Positions 13,634-25,098 of a stretch of DNA of 64,000 nucleotides are shown in pieces. Each line of letters begins with the position of its first letter. The first letter of the stretch is position 1. Origin of the DNA: Branchiostoma floridae (taxonomy: Eukaryota > Chordata > Leptocardii > Amphioxiformes > Branchiostomatidae); the NCBI RefSeq assembly GCF_000003815.2, contig NC_049985.1, positions 23,377,406 through 23,441,405 of the forward strand, given 5' to 3'. The position numbers and the translations under genes are program-made. The notes under the pieces were generated by a model, which searched no databases, was not told the origin of the DNA, and was given only the letters and a program-made list of their open reading frames with translations.

Positions 13634-13895
13634 CAGCAAAGAAAACAACATCACCAAAGAATCGGTAGAACATTAATGTTACATTCAACGTCAACGGTAT
13701 GTCTGACGTATCTGACGTCCTTCAGAAGATGCTAATCATTCAAAACAACCTTCCATATTTGGTATGTATCCTTTTTCCAAGAAAACTTGTCTTTACAGAA
13801 TAGAAAAGGCGAAGAAAACAACATCACCAAAGAATCGGTAGAACAAAGGTTAGGTTCAACGTCATTCCTATGTCCGAGGTATACAACATACTTCA
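13634..13895. repeat. Local tandem duplication, two decayed units
   Basis: The block 'gaaaacaacatcaccaaaga' followed by 'atcggtagaaca' occurs at about 13639 and again at about 13814, each followed by 'ttcaacgtca'. The units are about 175 bp apart and have diverged after the first 60 bp. Confidence 0.6.
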
Positions 13896-15336
13896 ACTCA
13901 AGGAGAAATAAACATTGACCTTAACTACTTTTAAGCACTATTGACCCAGGAACAACAATACTTCCTGTCCATTGTCGTGTCCAGGTTAACCATTCATCAA
14001 CCAGTCTGACAGCCTTCCTCCGGAACAAGAAATTCAAATTTCTGGTATTCCGACAATTTCCAAACTACTCTGCTGAATCACCTGAACTAGCAAACAAGCT
14101 ATTTTTACACGCCGAGACATTCTGTTCCACATATATTGTTTTGAACTTCAGGTTCACACGTATGACATATCTTCGGGTAAATGACTGCACCATGAAATAG
14201 AGGTATGCAACCTCACAAAGAGTGAGCGAATCAACAAAACAGCAAATAATTGTCTCATACTATCATAAGAAATATAAAACACATTTCAAAATTTTGAATT
14301 TGGCCAGAGTTGATATTCTTATTCAAAGAAAACAAGATTAACTGTTACCATCATCATAATGATAAAATCTATAAAATGATATCTTATGTACATGATCATA
14401 CAACTATATAATTCTTAATTAACCTTCCAATGGTTGTAAGGGCTGAATCTAAGATGGAAACTAAAAGTAGATATATGTTTATACTTAATTATAGCATCTG
14501 TTTTTTTTTTTTAATTCAATTTTATACAATGCTGAATGCATATAGAATTTAAAACATTAATAGTACACGTCAACAAAATGTAATTTAACTTATTCGGGAA
14601 AACAATGCTGAGACAAGTGAAAGAAATAATTGTATTAACATTAAAAGCAAATTGGTGCAAATTGAATAAATCAATAATCATAAAATGGGGGTGTATGGGC
14701 GTAGGAGCAATTCACAGTTTGCATGTAATAAGGAAATCAATATGGCTGCTTCTGACATTGACTAACGTTACGCATTTATGAATCAGTATTATCAATTTCT
14801 GTATTCAGTTTTCTCACGTTTTCCTTAGGAAAGCATTAATGTTTAGGGTGTTACAACTCCATGACATCATCGAGGTCAATGTAATGTTAGTTCATCTCTA
14901 TCCATGGGTAACCAATATCTGTTGTTTTAACTTAATCAAGGTATTTAGGGGTACCTAGTCGACAGATGATAATTTCAAGTTGCTATATTAAAACTACGTC
15001 CCGTCAACTTGATAACCCTACATACCCTGTTTTCAGTTAAAACGGATATAGGAATACAGTGCGGATATAGGTGAACTAGCGTTACATATCGAACTAGTGA
15101 ATACATTGTATTATTTAGGGGTAGGGGCGGGGCTTTATTTTTGGAATGCTGTGTTTTCCTGCAAAAGATAGCCATTCCAACACACTTGTACAGTTAAAAT
15201 TGTGTTTGTTTTACTTGCGTTGGGAAATCATAAATACTTTCAATGAAGGTATCTTGCACATTTATGATATAATAATCGATCTATAACGGTGCAAGACAAA
15301 ATTTATTATGGTATACAGAACCCAAACAACACGAAC
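13896..15336. other. Probable intron of the minus-strand MICU-type gene
   Basis: AT-rich sequence immediately 3' (minus strand) of the splice donor at 15336-15331. No exon recognised. Around 15030-15085 there is a fragment related to the inverted-repeat element at 33112-33328 ('ggatataggtgaactagcgt'). Confidence 0.4.
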
Positions 15337-15543
15337 CTCTTTCGCCATCACCACTGGTAGACCGACTTGTATGGCGGCTTCTCCGCGCCTCCTTCGGGCG
15401 TAGACCAGGCCGGTGATCGCGCCGACTGCCCCCGCAGCGTACAGCACTGCTGTGCCCCTTCTTGTACCGCTAGTAGGGACATTTTTGGTCAAAAGTGTCG
15501 TCGAATTCCGAAGCTGAGTAAAAATTCGTCGAGAAGCCGCCAT
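15337..15543 (-). CDS. First coding exon of a MICU2/MICU3-like gene
   Basis: Reads 69 codons from an ATG at 15543 to a donor GAG|GTTCGT at 15336, ending in phase 0. The peptide has a basic, serine/threonine-rich amphipathic start (MAASRRIFTQLR), typical of a mitochondrial presequence, then a small-residue hydrophobic segment at about residues 33-48 (AVLYAAGAVGAITGLVYA), a run of four arginines, and the end GLPVVMAKE. From memory human MICU3 exon 1 has the same plan: basic leader, AAAAGGG-LVGLV membrane-like segment, then LPIPVAAAKE. MICU2 and MICU3 are EF-hand partners of MICU1 that gate the mitochondrial calcium uniporter in the intermembrane space. The EF-hands are in later exons, not found here. 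The neighbouring FGF9/16/20 gene in divergent orientation supports the call. Alternative: an unrelated small mitochondrial membrane protein. Confidence 0.6.
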
Positions 15544-15546
15544 CTT
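15533..15546 (-). promoter_or_regulatory. YY1-like motif over the start codon
   Basis: The minus strand reads CAAGATGGCGGC across the ATG, matching the YY1 consensus AANATGGCGGC. In vertebrates this motif sits just downstream of the transcription start of many ubiquitously expressed genes, including mitochondrial ones, and often contains the start codon. It implies a very short 5' untranslated region. Confidence 0.5.
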
Positions 15547-15631
15547 GGATGCCCCCTTAGCGCATGCCCCAATGGGACATTATATAGCCTCGTTCACAGA
15601 CTTTCTGGATGGTCTAAAATTTAATCTTTAA

Positions 15632-15746
15632 AGAGCGTTGATTTGTAATTTTTAACATTGGATAGGTTCTATTATGCCGGAAATACTTTTTTTTTATTCC
15701 AGACATTAGGAAACCTAGCCCATGTTAAAAATGACAAACGAACGCC
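15632..15746. mobile_element. Foldback MITE, family F copy 1
   Basis: Left AGAGCGTTGATTTGTAATTT and right 'aaaaatgacaaacgaacgcc' are imperfect inverted repeats, with inner 'ttttaacatt'/'catgttaaaa'. A related, longer element lies at 22583-22908. It lies about 90 bp upstream of the MICU-type start codon. Confidence 0.55.
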
Positions 15747-16930
15747 CCTTCCAAAAACATGAAGCCAACGCTGGAAGTCTGCGATAGAGTCTACATATTA
15801 CCCAGCATGCCGTATGCGGGACAAAAGTCTCGGCGGGGTATTTAGAAAGGCCAGACCACTATAACAACTTCTCAAACATATGAATAAAAAATGTGTTGGC
15901 TGAACCTCTTGTGACTCACTGCTTTTCATTGGTCGTGTCAACAGTTTACAGTCGATGGGAAGAACGCCGCGAAAATCTGTTACTTCATACAAGGAAGTCA
16001 GCGGCTCAGGAAATATGGACGTGCAAAAAAACACTGTTTGAACCACTTGTTTGCACATTGCCACCTACGGAAAGGAAATTATGATGTCAATTTTTTGTAA
16101 CAAACGATCTGTATTTCTTAGAATTTGTTTGCTGAGCTAATGTTTGCGTAGCAATGACGTAGCTTTGACGTCAGATTGTGAGACACGTCTCCGTATTGTC
16201 CTAGTTTGCTTGTCTAGCGCTGGAAGTTCTATTTCTGTCGGCCACGTTTGCCGCCCTTAGCCTTTCCCTGCTTGCTTGAAAACTGGATCAAAGTTCGAGG
16301 TTTGTTTGTAGAAAGATGATTTTTAACTTCACAGTCTATTTGGGCTCAATGGGTTGCTTTCGAAATAGGAAACGCCTGTAGACATTGGAAAGCGTCTGTA
16401 AATGCGTCACTCGGGTTGTGGACATTCATACTGCACCGGGACCTGTGATTGGTTGGCCGGGGATCCAGTCTTCTTGTCATCGGTTGGCCGGCTCATTTGT
16501 ATTTGGGAAAAGCCCGGTCCTCGCTACCGCGTGGGTGTGGACGCACGGCCGTCAGACGTACAGTCATAGCCGAGAACCACCTTAGCTATGCGCGGTCTCT
16601 TTCAACTTCCATGCACTATCTTTTATTGTGTGCCGACGTCATGAAATCACAATGCAATGTGTCCAGCGATGAATGGGGAATAAGTAGGTGACCGGAGTAC
16701 CGGGGCGCGCGCAGCAGGAAAGCACCACCCTCCTCTTTACACCCCGTCACTGTGTGACGCGACAGTCGGAAAAACGTAACGCACTCAAGACGTAACGCTG
16801 AAAGATCAACTTCTTTATTTCTTATACTCGGCAAACTTCCTCCAAGTCTCGAGTCTCGTCCGTTACCGACCCACCTTTCCCCGTGATCGCATTCCGACAT
16901 TCCTCCAACGCAACCCTATTCAATCCCGCC
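15747..16930. other. Divergent intergenic region between MICU-type gene and Fgf9/16/20
   Basis: About 1.65 kb separates the two start codons. Its right half (about 16400-16930) is GC-rich with many CG dinucleotides. No coding exon recognised. The region is short for amphioxus, so it should hold the promoters of both genes and perhaps shared control elements. Confidence 0.5.
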
Positions 16931-16954
16931 TCCTGGCTTATTTACATATAGATG

Positions 16955-16962
16955 TATATAAA
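16955..16962 (+). promoter_or_regulatory. TATA box candidate for Fgf9/16/20
   Basis: TATATAAA lies 231 bp upstream of the FGF start codon in a GC-rich setting. Transcription would be expected near 16985-16995, giving a 5' leader of about 200 bases. Confidence 0.5.
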
Positions 16963-17192
16963 CAGCTCGATTGGCCTTCAATCTGCAGTCATTAAGAGGC
17001 AATTCAGACGACACGAGCACGTCCCAGGGCTCCCGGCCGCCGCCTTCCCGGCACATTCAAGACTCATCACCGACTTGGTGACAGGACTCGGACTAGGACT
17101 AGCTGACGACTTAAGTCCAGGAAAGGACTTCGAGGATTTATTTTCTTTCCCGCAGTACACGTCTTCACCTCACATGCTCGCCTGAGGACATC

Positions 17193-17433
17193 ATGCCAGC
17201 ACTTGGGAACTTTTTGGGAGGTTTTGGGGGATTCCAAGTCGGAGGACAAATGCCAGATCCAGGACTACTGTTGTCGGATCATATGGGGGAAAGAAGTGTG
17301 AGAAATGCCGACCAGTTTTCCCATCTGGAAGGCATCCTGAGGCGCCGACAACTGTACTGTCGCACCCGATTTCACCTGCAAATCTTCCCCGACGGCACAG
17401 TTAACGGCACGCGGCAAGACCACAGTGTTTTCG
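17193..17433 (+). CDS. Fgf9/16/20: Fgf9/16/20 coding exon 1
   Basis: Residues 1-80 plus one base. N-terminal variable part, the conserved [11 protein letters not shown] block, then [19 protein letters not shown]. The donor is G|GTAAGT at 17434. Confidence 0.96.
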
Positions 17434-20400
17434 GTAAGTGTTGTGTCATCGTAGCTACTTTGTTTGTATGGCCACCACTTCTAACATATAACACCGATTA
17501 CGCTGTGTCCAGTAGCACCGCCGGTAGCGCGCGATTCTACAAAACAGGGGGGCGACACACAGTCACACACGCGTTTTTGTTCAGGGAGGTAGGCGTGGAC
17601 GGGTAGAAACTTTTGTCAGGGCTAACTGAGAGTTTTAGTCACCAAATCTGCGTGACAGGCTCGCCGGTGTGGGATGTAGATGAGACGGAATGTTACGGCA
17701 GCCAACACCGTGTGTCATTCAGGACCAGCCCCGACGAAGCCCATTGAGAACCCCCGACTGGAATGTCGCTAACAAAAGGTGCAAATGAAGACCAAATAGG
17801 TTGTTGCCGTTGAGGGGCACTGATGGCCCGTGTTTAGTAAGACAAAGGGGATTTTATTCCCTATGCGTCACCAACTCTTGTTTTTCTCACCTCGATACAT
17901 CAATGGCCAAGTTTGCTTTGTGCGTGTTTCTAACCGCCCGTTTCGTCGCGACAGAGAAACGCTCTCGCACCTGGCCTAGCGTCGGGAACGTCTCGCTATG
18001 ACATTTTACGTCAGATTGTCGTCTGCGGAATTTCTATGGGCATTTTCAAGAAGTTTCGGTCAGGGAGAAGTCAATGGTGTGATAATCCCGCGGCTATGCC
18101 GAGGGTTTGCGAGCTGGCTATCGGAGCTGGTTGTGTACATAAGGCTGACAAGAGGGGTGACATACGAGCCCCAGGCTAAACGTTAAACCCGGCTTTAAAA
18201 CACCGAGCCTACTTCCCTCCCTCTACTCGCTGGTAGGGAGGGTTACGCTCGCAGTGGAACTCTCCGTTTTTCTAGTACTTCTCTTTCGCTGTGCGGCAGG
18301 TGAAATGATTGGGGCGGGTTGTGTTCTTAGCAAAGGAATACATACCGTCTTTGCAACATGACAAGGACGATCGTGAAAGACGACGGGCTTTTGTGTCAGC
18401 ATAATACTGTCTCACATGGTAACAAGCATCTCCCGGTATGGTTTCCATTGTTGGAGACCCACCCCTCCCCGTATGCCCGACAACCCACCAATTGAATGTG
18501 AATGCTGCACCTTTTTGTGCCTATTCCCCACAGTGTCTCATCCCCCCTGCCACACACGATGAAAAGGTCCCCGGCCCTCTTCTTTTCTTATCGGCACAAT
18601 GTACCAGCGTGAAGTGTGTAAATACATTATTTATATTGAGTCCGACAAAAACAGATGGCTTTTTGTGTCTAATTTGTATGTGGTTTCAACAGAAAATGTT
18701 CTTGTCGTACACTTTTGGCGTTATCGCTTTGTTTAACTTGGAGCCTTATAAGAACTGTGCCTGGCTGATAACAAAATAGACGGAGACTAAAAGTCACAAA
18801 TAAAGTGGTGGTTTTCTGATCCGACACGGCTGGTCATGGGAAGATGGCAGGGTCATTGGTAAAGCACTCACTCACATCAGATACAACCTACCGCCAACTT
18901 ATCGCCTTGCAAAATAAATCCAGACGCGCCAAAAACTAACTTTCTAATTTCTGTGTACACATGCCAAGCGGATAACGCATTTAGGCCGGTTTAGGATTGC
19001 CTTTGATGCCGTCCCACAATCGCATTATGTTTAAAATACGATGGAAGATTAACTAACATTTTTCTGTCAATGTTCACAATGATACCCCGAAAGAAGGAAA
19101 TGATTTCTAGAAATCTACACAATTTTTCCAAGCTTTTCGCACCGCAACGACCATTAAAAAAAACAGTCTCAGTCTCCCAACCCGTTTATATACGAAAATG
19201 TTGGACAGTGCATCCTCCATTGCATACGAAAAAGAACCCCTCAGATAGTTTAGATAGGCATAGATTTAAGATAGATGACATGCTCATGATCTGTATACGA
19301 CTGTTTTACTTTGCAATTAGCTCTCGCGCATGATCTTGCAATAAAGTTATCATCTATAGTGATGACTGACTTTTTTTGTGATTTGTGTTCGCAGGTATTC
19401 TGGAGTTCATATCAGTAGCGACGGGACTTATGAGTATCAGAGGTGTAAAGAGCGGGCTGTACCTGGGTATGGATGAGAACGGAGACATGTACGGATCGGT
19501 AAGTAGGTGAATGTTTAGACCCCCCCCCCCCCCTTTCCACTAGTCTGCGATCGTGCTGCGCTCTCATTGCGACCTTAAGTTGTTGTGTATAACCTTTGAT
19601 TGCATACTAGGGATATCATACAAAATGTAAAAGTGTGACTTAAAAGACAACAAAACACAGAAAGCATAGAATATTTGTTTTTGGCTTGTACAATTCGTTG
19701 AACGATTTGCCAAATTTTAGGTCGCAGAGAGAGCACGGTGAGAGAGCCGTCCTAGTGGAAAGGAGGTACAATGTATTAGATACTAGTATATAAAGTAGAC
19801 TTGTTGTACCTTTTTAACATAATCGTATCTACGTATCATCTGCAATCCAGCATCAATCAAATAAAGATAATACGAATATGTTTATGGGGGGGGGGGGGAG
19901 GCACTGACAAGAAAGCTGGCATCCCAGTGTCAATCGTCTTAGCAAGTGTTCTCAAATGAAATCCTCAAGTGGAGCCTCAAAATACAGGATAAGCCCCAAT
20001 CATAGGACTTTCCGCATCCTCGCTTAGAAAAACACAAGTCCACCCGTCCTCATCTTACCGGTGGTTATTGTAAGGGATGACGTGGTTTCTTTTCCTCAAG
20101 GATTTCTTCGTGAGGCGCTTGTTGGTAACCCCAAAATATTTCCCTGACGGCCGTGAGTCTCCATACAATTATGTTTGCCTGTTTGTCTGATGTTTGCTGA
20201 TCGGATTTCGCCTCAGGTAGATGAAAACCCTCTATGTGTATCAGTTTGTGTATCGGACCCGACATGGTCCAGGCCAAAGACCGCTTGCTCTCTCACCGGC
20301 GGGGCCCTTTGATTTCTGTCCTGAAGAGAGGGAAAACCGCAAAGTACGTAGTTAGGGCGCTGTGCTGACGAAACGTTTATTTGCAGTGCTCTTGAATAGT

Positions 20401-21525
20401 TTGAGCACTGTTCAGGTAAAACAGCACACCAGGGAACGGGACGCGGAAACCTTGATGTCCCCATCAAACTGTCGGTTTAACCAATTGTCCCATTGTAACG
20501 TGTATCCATTACACAGGGTATAGAAAACACAGGCACACACCAGAAGTCGTACAGGTTTCAATATGCAGTCTGGCCACGTATTGTACAAATACACATCCGT
20601 AAAGAATGAGATGTCAGGACTTCACTGAATGTTCCATAGACATCATTGTATAATGCCTGTCGTCAATACCTTAACATAGAATACGACAGAAATCTATTTT
20701 ATTCAGTGAAAATTCTTGATCCGAAAACGTCAGTTCTAGAAACACCCCCCCCCCCCCTCCTCAATAATAGTGCTTGTGATGCACTAGCCGGACTAGGCCG
20801 TGCGTATCTTTATAGCACATCTTCGCAATACAGTAATGATATAGTAAAAGTCCAAACCGATTTCGCACGGTTATAGTATGCCACAATATGTTCAAATGCA
20901 ACTAACACTGTACTTCGCGTTATTACTATCATGAGTGACCTTGATTTCGCTGTTGTTACGTTTGTACAACTTTAGGCCGTCGTTTGATGATAATTACACC
21001 GACCAAACGTGTAAGGCCGTGTAACGATGCTGGTAGTGCCGGCGGCATTGTCCACATAAAGCTCTCGCTATCTCACGATGTATCAAATGTCTCGGTTTAT
21101 TCAGCTAGATGCCCGAGTGATTCCGCAAAGACCACCCCAATCGCCCGGTATAAACCGACTAATCGTTTAAGCTTCTCTATAGCCTCGTTTCATCTCTTAA
21201 ATTCTAGGATCTGTAAACAAAAACATTTGGGATAATCTTTAACGGTTTTTCTTTCTTTTTTTACTATCTTGTCTCACAGGACCAGCTGAACAGGGATTGT
21301 ATCTTCAGAGAACACATGGAGGAGAATTTTTACAACACCTATGCGTCACACGAACACCGGAACGACAAAAACGGAAGACCATTTTTCGTCGCCTTGAACA
21401 AAGACGGAACTGCAAGAAAGGGCAATAGGTCAAGAAAGACACACAAGTTCACCCACTTTCTTCCGAGACCGGTGGATCCTGAGAAAGTACCATCTTTGTA
21501 CCAGGACATTCTTGGGAAGAGATGA
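17193..21525 (+). CDS. Fgf9/16/20: Fibroblast growth factor 9/16/20 (three coding exons)
   Basis: Secreted FGF of the 9/16/20 subfamily: a paracrine ligand that binds FGF receptors with heparan sulfate. Exons 17193-17433, 19395-19498 and 21280-21525 join in phases 1 and 0 to give 196 residues (human FGF9 has 208). The family signatures are plain: LLSDH near residue 26, the [12 protein letters not shown] block at 47-58, GILEFIS at 81, the FGF signature [15 protein letters not shown] ending in Y (Cys122), YVALNKDG-type FVALNKDG, and the C-terminal [11 protein letters not shown] block. There is no cleavable N-terminal signal; this subfamily is exported by an uncleaved internal hydrophobic signal. 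Intron positions match those of vertebrate FGFs. The start is the first ATG of the exon and aligns with the human start. One change stands out: the N-glycosylation sequon is moved four residues downstream (see findings). Confidence 0.97.
17434..19394 (+). other. Fgf9/16/20: Fgf9/16/20 intron 1
   Basis: 1.96 kb, GTAAGT...TTCGCAG, phase 1. The first 700 bases are GC-rich. The open frame at 18438-18779 has no homology and is rejected as a gene. Near 19340, 'cttgcaataaagttat' resembles the family B element interior. Confidence 0.8.
19395..19498 (+). CDS. Fgf9/16/20: Fgf9/16/20 coding exon 2
   Basis: 104 bases, residues 81-115, beginning GILEFISV and ending DMYGS. Acceptor TTCGCAG|GT, donor TCG|GTAAGT. 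The 104-base length is the usual size of the middle FGF exon. Confidence 0.97.
19499..21279 (+). other. Fgf9/16/20: Fgf9/16/20 intron 2
   Basis: 1.78 kb, GTAAGT...CTCACAG, phase 0. Holds the family G MITE, poly-G (about 19886-19897) and poly-C (about 20744-20756) tracts, and no other recognised feature. Confidence 0.8.
19531..19763. mobile_element. MITE, family G copy 1 in Fgf intron 2
   Basis: Ends CCCTTTCCACTAGTCTGCGA and 'agagccgtcctagtggaaag' are imperfect inverted repeats; inner arms are GCTGCGCTCTCATTGCGACC and GGTCGCAGAGAGAGCAC. A second copy lies at 42558-42797. A poly-C run (about 19520-19533) abuts the left end. Confidence 0.75.
21280..21525 (+). CDS. Fgf9/16/20: Fgf9/16/20 coding exon 3
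   Basis: Residues 116-196 and stop TGA. Encodes the C-terminal half of the beta-trefoil, including the heparin-binding [14 protein letters not shown] stretch and the end DILGKR. Confidence 0.97.
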   Translation, partial: DQLNRDCIFREHMEENFYNTYASHEHRNDKNGRPFFVALNKDGTARKGNRSRKTHKFTHFLPRPVDPEKVPSLYQDILGKR

Positions 21526-22582
21526 TTTTAGCTGCGACACTGGAGAGCTCACTGCCTTCTATGCAAAGACTATGCAAAGACTGTAGACATGTTGCGCCGG
21601 TGTAGCAGGGGATGCTGTCCACTCGACATTACCGTCCCACTTCGCTATAGCAATGGTTAGTACGTGGATTGGAACGCCAAGGCATTCGATCCGATAAAAA
21701 AAATTGCTCGGTGCTAATTAGTTGACTAGCATCACTGCTGCTTTTGATTGACAAGAACCACTCACCGTTATGGTTCAAATGAAACCCCCTACCCTTAGAT
21801 CATTAGTCTAGATCTCAGAACAAGCTGTGTTCGGCAAGCTGAGCACGGTGTCGATTACACACAAGATAATCACTGATATTTAGATAACAACGAATCACGC
21901 GTCCTCCTATGCGCTATGATAATCGGCTTTTTAGATGGAGACAATTTTTTTACGAATTGACCTATATGACCCAGCCGTATCTAAGATACGGCTTGATATG
22001 ATTTGTGGTGATTGACTATGATTGACTATGCTGAGCATGCGTGCGAGCAAATTGAGAAAAAATGTGACACAAAAACGAGCGAGAATCGGGACTGGTATTC
22101 GATTCTAAAGAAAAAAGAGCGTATTTATTGTAATTTATGTGTCACGTGGTTTATGTATGTACATAATACTTGTTGTAAGTATTTATTTATTGAAGAACTT
22201 TTTCTTGTCATCCAAGAACTTTTCTTACATCATATCTATATTATCTATATTGCTGCTATGCAAGAATCAAATGTGCAACTGTCATGGGTTTCTGTTAGGC
22301 CATTGTTTGATTGTATTCTCTGTCCTTTAAAACATTTTTAAATGTCAAGCTTCGAGTTTATCGTTCAAATCTTCAGTTTTTCTCAAAAGTAGGTACGTCA
22401 CCAAAGAACTCAAGTACCACTTGTGTCCCTGCTGATGTGGGCAGACGATAATGTCAAGGGTTGCTACTGGTCTCGTTAGACAGACAAAAGAGATGGGTGG
22501 GAAAATGGTTACCAGGGAAAAGACACGGAATCATTTAGCCTTCTTCACACACATTGTAGGTGCGGCTGGAGTTTTTTTAGAG
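21526..22582 (+). other. Fgf9/16/20: Fgf9/16/20 3' untranslated region, probable
   Basis: No exon seen after the stop codon. No strong AATAAA occurs nearby. The first well placed AATAAA on this strand without a repeat context is at 23545-23550, so the 3' end of the transcript is unresolved. Confidence 0.35.
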
Positions 22583-22908
22583 GAGCGCTGATTTGCAACT
22601 TTCAACATGGGGTAAGCCCTTACCAGGAGACTAGGCCGGGATCGGGCAGCTCGGACAGTTTATTCGGTGGCCCAAAAGAGTCAGACCGCCAGATTTCCTA
22701 TAAGCGCTCGGGGAGAAGGAGCTAGGTCCTTCGGGCTTAAACTCCCCCGGAGCGCTAATGTGAGATCGGCGGGCTGACTACCTTGGATCCCCGAACAACA
22801 CTCGCTAGCTACCCGATCCTGACTGGCCCCCAGGGTACAAGGGCTGTGGCACTGATCTCCCCCGGCATTTGATAAACTGGCCTATGTTGAAAAACGCAAG
22901 TCATCGCA
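22583..22908. mobile_element. Foldback MITE, family F copy 2
   Basis: Ends GAGCGCTGATTTGCAACTTT and 'gttgaaaaacgcaagtcatc' are inverted and match the element at 15632-15746. The interior is GC-rich with self-complementary blocks such as TAAGCGCTCGGGGAG and CCCCCGGAGCGCTAA. Followed by a run of C then A at about 22910-22932. Confidence 0.6.
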
Positions 22909-23770
22909 CCCCCCCCCCCCCCCAAAAAAAAAAGATACATGCGTCGCACCTAAAATATCAGATCTGTACGGGTACACTTTTTTCTGTACCATTGTGTTGT
23001 CTGGCCAAGCCCAAATTTTAAAGATACTTTTCAGACAATTTTCTGACCAGTGTTGTCAGCAAATAAAAATACTAGAGACAGATAATGACCATACCAGCAA
23101 ATGCTTGGAGAAAGAAGTACCCCCCCCCCCCCCCCAATAAAAAAGACTATAAAACGGCAAAGAAAATGTACAAGGAGTGAATATAATTGTGTGTACTTTT
23201 TTGACAGCCATTTTATTTTAGTATGTGTCAATAGCATTGTCTAGTTATTGATCGCCCCGATTTTAGCTGTCGTCCTAACAGCACAAGTTTTGAGACAAAG
23301 ATTATCACTGTTATGAAGAATCTCTTTTCTTATGTGTCTAATTGGCTGTGTGATTTTTTTTACGACGATACAGAGAGAAAAGTGTCCCCCTATTTTTGTA
23401 AGAGTTATTGTATATAGTAAGAGATATGAGTGAGAAATGTAAAAGATCTATGAAACAGAGAGACTGATACGTTGTCTGTATACGTTTGAAATTCCGCCGA
23501 GTTTGTCTCGGATGGCCGGAGTATCAGATCAAATATATTCACAGAATAAAGGAAAACAAATGATTGGAATTATACATTGTGCCTGTGATATCTTCTTCAT
23601 TTTTGTGCACTCTTAGATTATGATAAGGCCGATATGTAACTACGTTGGCAATATGATATGGTTTCGGCCATATGATTTATTAAAAAAACAAAGACGATTT
23701 GACAAACAGTATAGTATATTATATTATAAGTACATGTTTGCAAAGAGCGTTAGCTTTTCCAACTAAGCTA
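22909..23770. other. Poly-C tracts and AT-rich sequence
   Basis: Contains poly-C runs at about 22911-22922 and 23119-23136 and an AATAAA at 23545-23550 that could end the Fgf transcript. No gene seen. Confidence 0.35.
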
Positions 23771-23939
23771 ATCTCCAAGCAGATCCTACGGTAGCATAAG
23801 ATAGTATCAAAAGCTGGTAGAGGAGTGAAGCCGGCGTAGGAGTGTGTTCCGCTACATGGCAAATGCGCACCTCTCAGCTGACTGCACTCCTTGGCCAGTT
23901 TAGTATTATCTTATGCCATCGTAGGATCTGCTTGGAGAT
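23771..23939. mobile_element. MITE, family C copy 2
   Basis: 169 bp, flanked by TA at 23769-23770 and 23940-23941. Ends ATCTCCAAGCAGATCCTACG and CGTAGGATCTGCTTGGAGAT are a perfect 20 bp inverted repeat. The interior keeps 'agatagtatcaaaagctgg', as in copy 1 at 7791. Confidence 0.85.
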
Positions 23940-24677
23940 TACAACCAAGCTGTACTCTCAATATGATATACTACCCCCCCCCCCCACAACCCCAAAAAAC
24001 TGCAACTGAGTAGAATTTGTTTACTATGAAATGTTCTAAATATCATCGGCTAGCTTTCGTCAGTGACTAAAGTTCCAGTGAGTCAGTTTCCGTCGGACGT
24101 CCGATAGAATCCACCATCTGTCGTCGGTGACTGCGAAAGATAGTGGATGCTATCTGATATGTCTGTAGTCTGGTAGTAGTTGCTACCTGAAACGTCTGAC
24201 CGCTTGCCAAATCTATCAAGTTGCTTGGGTAACGTCTGCATGGCGTATCCTATTACCTGGATATCTAGCCTTCTTCGACGTACACCCAAATCAACTGCAA
24301 ACATTCTAAATTGTAGACCTACACTGTTATAACACGCAGATATTGCCGAAATATTAGTAACGAAAGATAGTGTATGCTACCTGAAACGTCTGACCGTTTC
24401 CAAAGTTATATCCAGTTGCTTGAGTAAAGTCTGCTATTTAGGGGTATCTTATTACCTGAATGCCTAACCTTCCATTGACAAAGCAGACATCACATTTGAG
24501 TATAGGTTCAGCACAGTGTGAGCACACGCTACAGGTGTGAAGACTTTATCTTGAAGAAACCTTTATGTAGTATAGCAGGCCCTACGGTACACCTGCCTGT
24601 ATAGAGATGGTATCAAAGCTGACCAAGAAGTATAGCAGGCACCGGGTGCCATATATCCTTGGCCAGCTTTGGTACTA

Positions 24678-24885
24678 CTGTAAATGCAGAAATGTTTGCG
24701 GTGGATTAATGTTCGCGGTTTTCGCGGTGACCACTTCACCGCGAATTTAAAACCACCGCGAATATTATTCTATCATGATATTAGATTGCAGTCTATGGTG
24801 TTACCGCGAACTTAAATCCACCGCGAAAAGTCCTTTTTCCCGCTACCGCAAAATTAAATCCCCACGAACTTTAATACATTTACAG
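24678..24885. mobile_element. MITE, family E (inserted at TA in the family C element)
   Basis: 208 bp, ends CTGTAAATGCAG and CATTTACAG, flanked by TA at 24676-24677 and 24886-24887. The interior is a CG-rich self-complementary array (GTTTGCGGTGG, TTCGCGGTTTTCGCGGTG, 'ttcaccgcgaatttaaa'). The intact host sequence at 7791-7945 proves the insertion point. Confidence 0.85.
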
Positions 24886-24910
24886 TATCTCTAAGGCACC
24901 GTAGGGTCTA

Positions 24911-25098
24911 CTCTCCAAGCAGAGGTTAGGCTCCGGCTGTTAAAGTTTCTTGAGTCGTTTTTATCGGGCTTTCTATTTTGTCATTTTTCTTGAAGTACGC
25001 CAGCCAAATTTAGCTTTTGATACAGCAAGATACAATACAAAATAGAAGCCCGATAAAAACGACAAAAAAAAAACGGATCCTAACCTCTGCTTGGAGAG
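24911..25098. mobile_element. MITE, family H copy 1
   Basis: 188 bp, ends CTCTCCAAGCAGAGGTTAGG and CCTAACCTCTGCTTGGAGAG (perfect 20 bp inverted repeat), flanked by TA. Inner arms: GTTTTTATCGGGCTTTCTAT and 'aatagaagcccgataaaaac'. Shares CTCCAAGCAGA with family C ends, so both may use the same transposase. Confidence 0.85.

Noticed and set aside
1-15336. Search for the EF-hand exons of the MICU-type gene
   Set aside because: No segment with EF-hand loops or MICU-type blocks was recognised by eye on the minus strand; they may lie left of the window or be too short to see.
18438-18779. 113-codon frame in Fgf intron 1
   Set aside because: Lies inside an intron, no homology or splice support.
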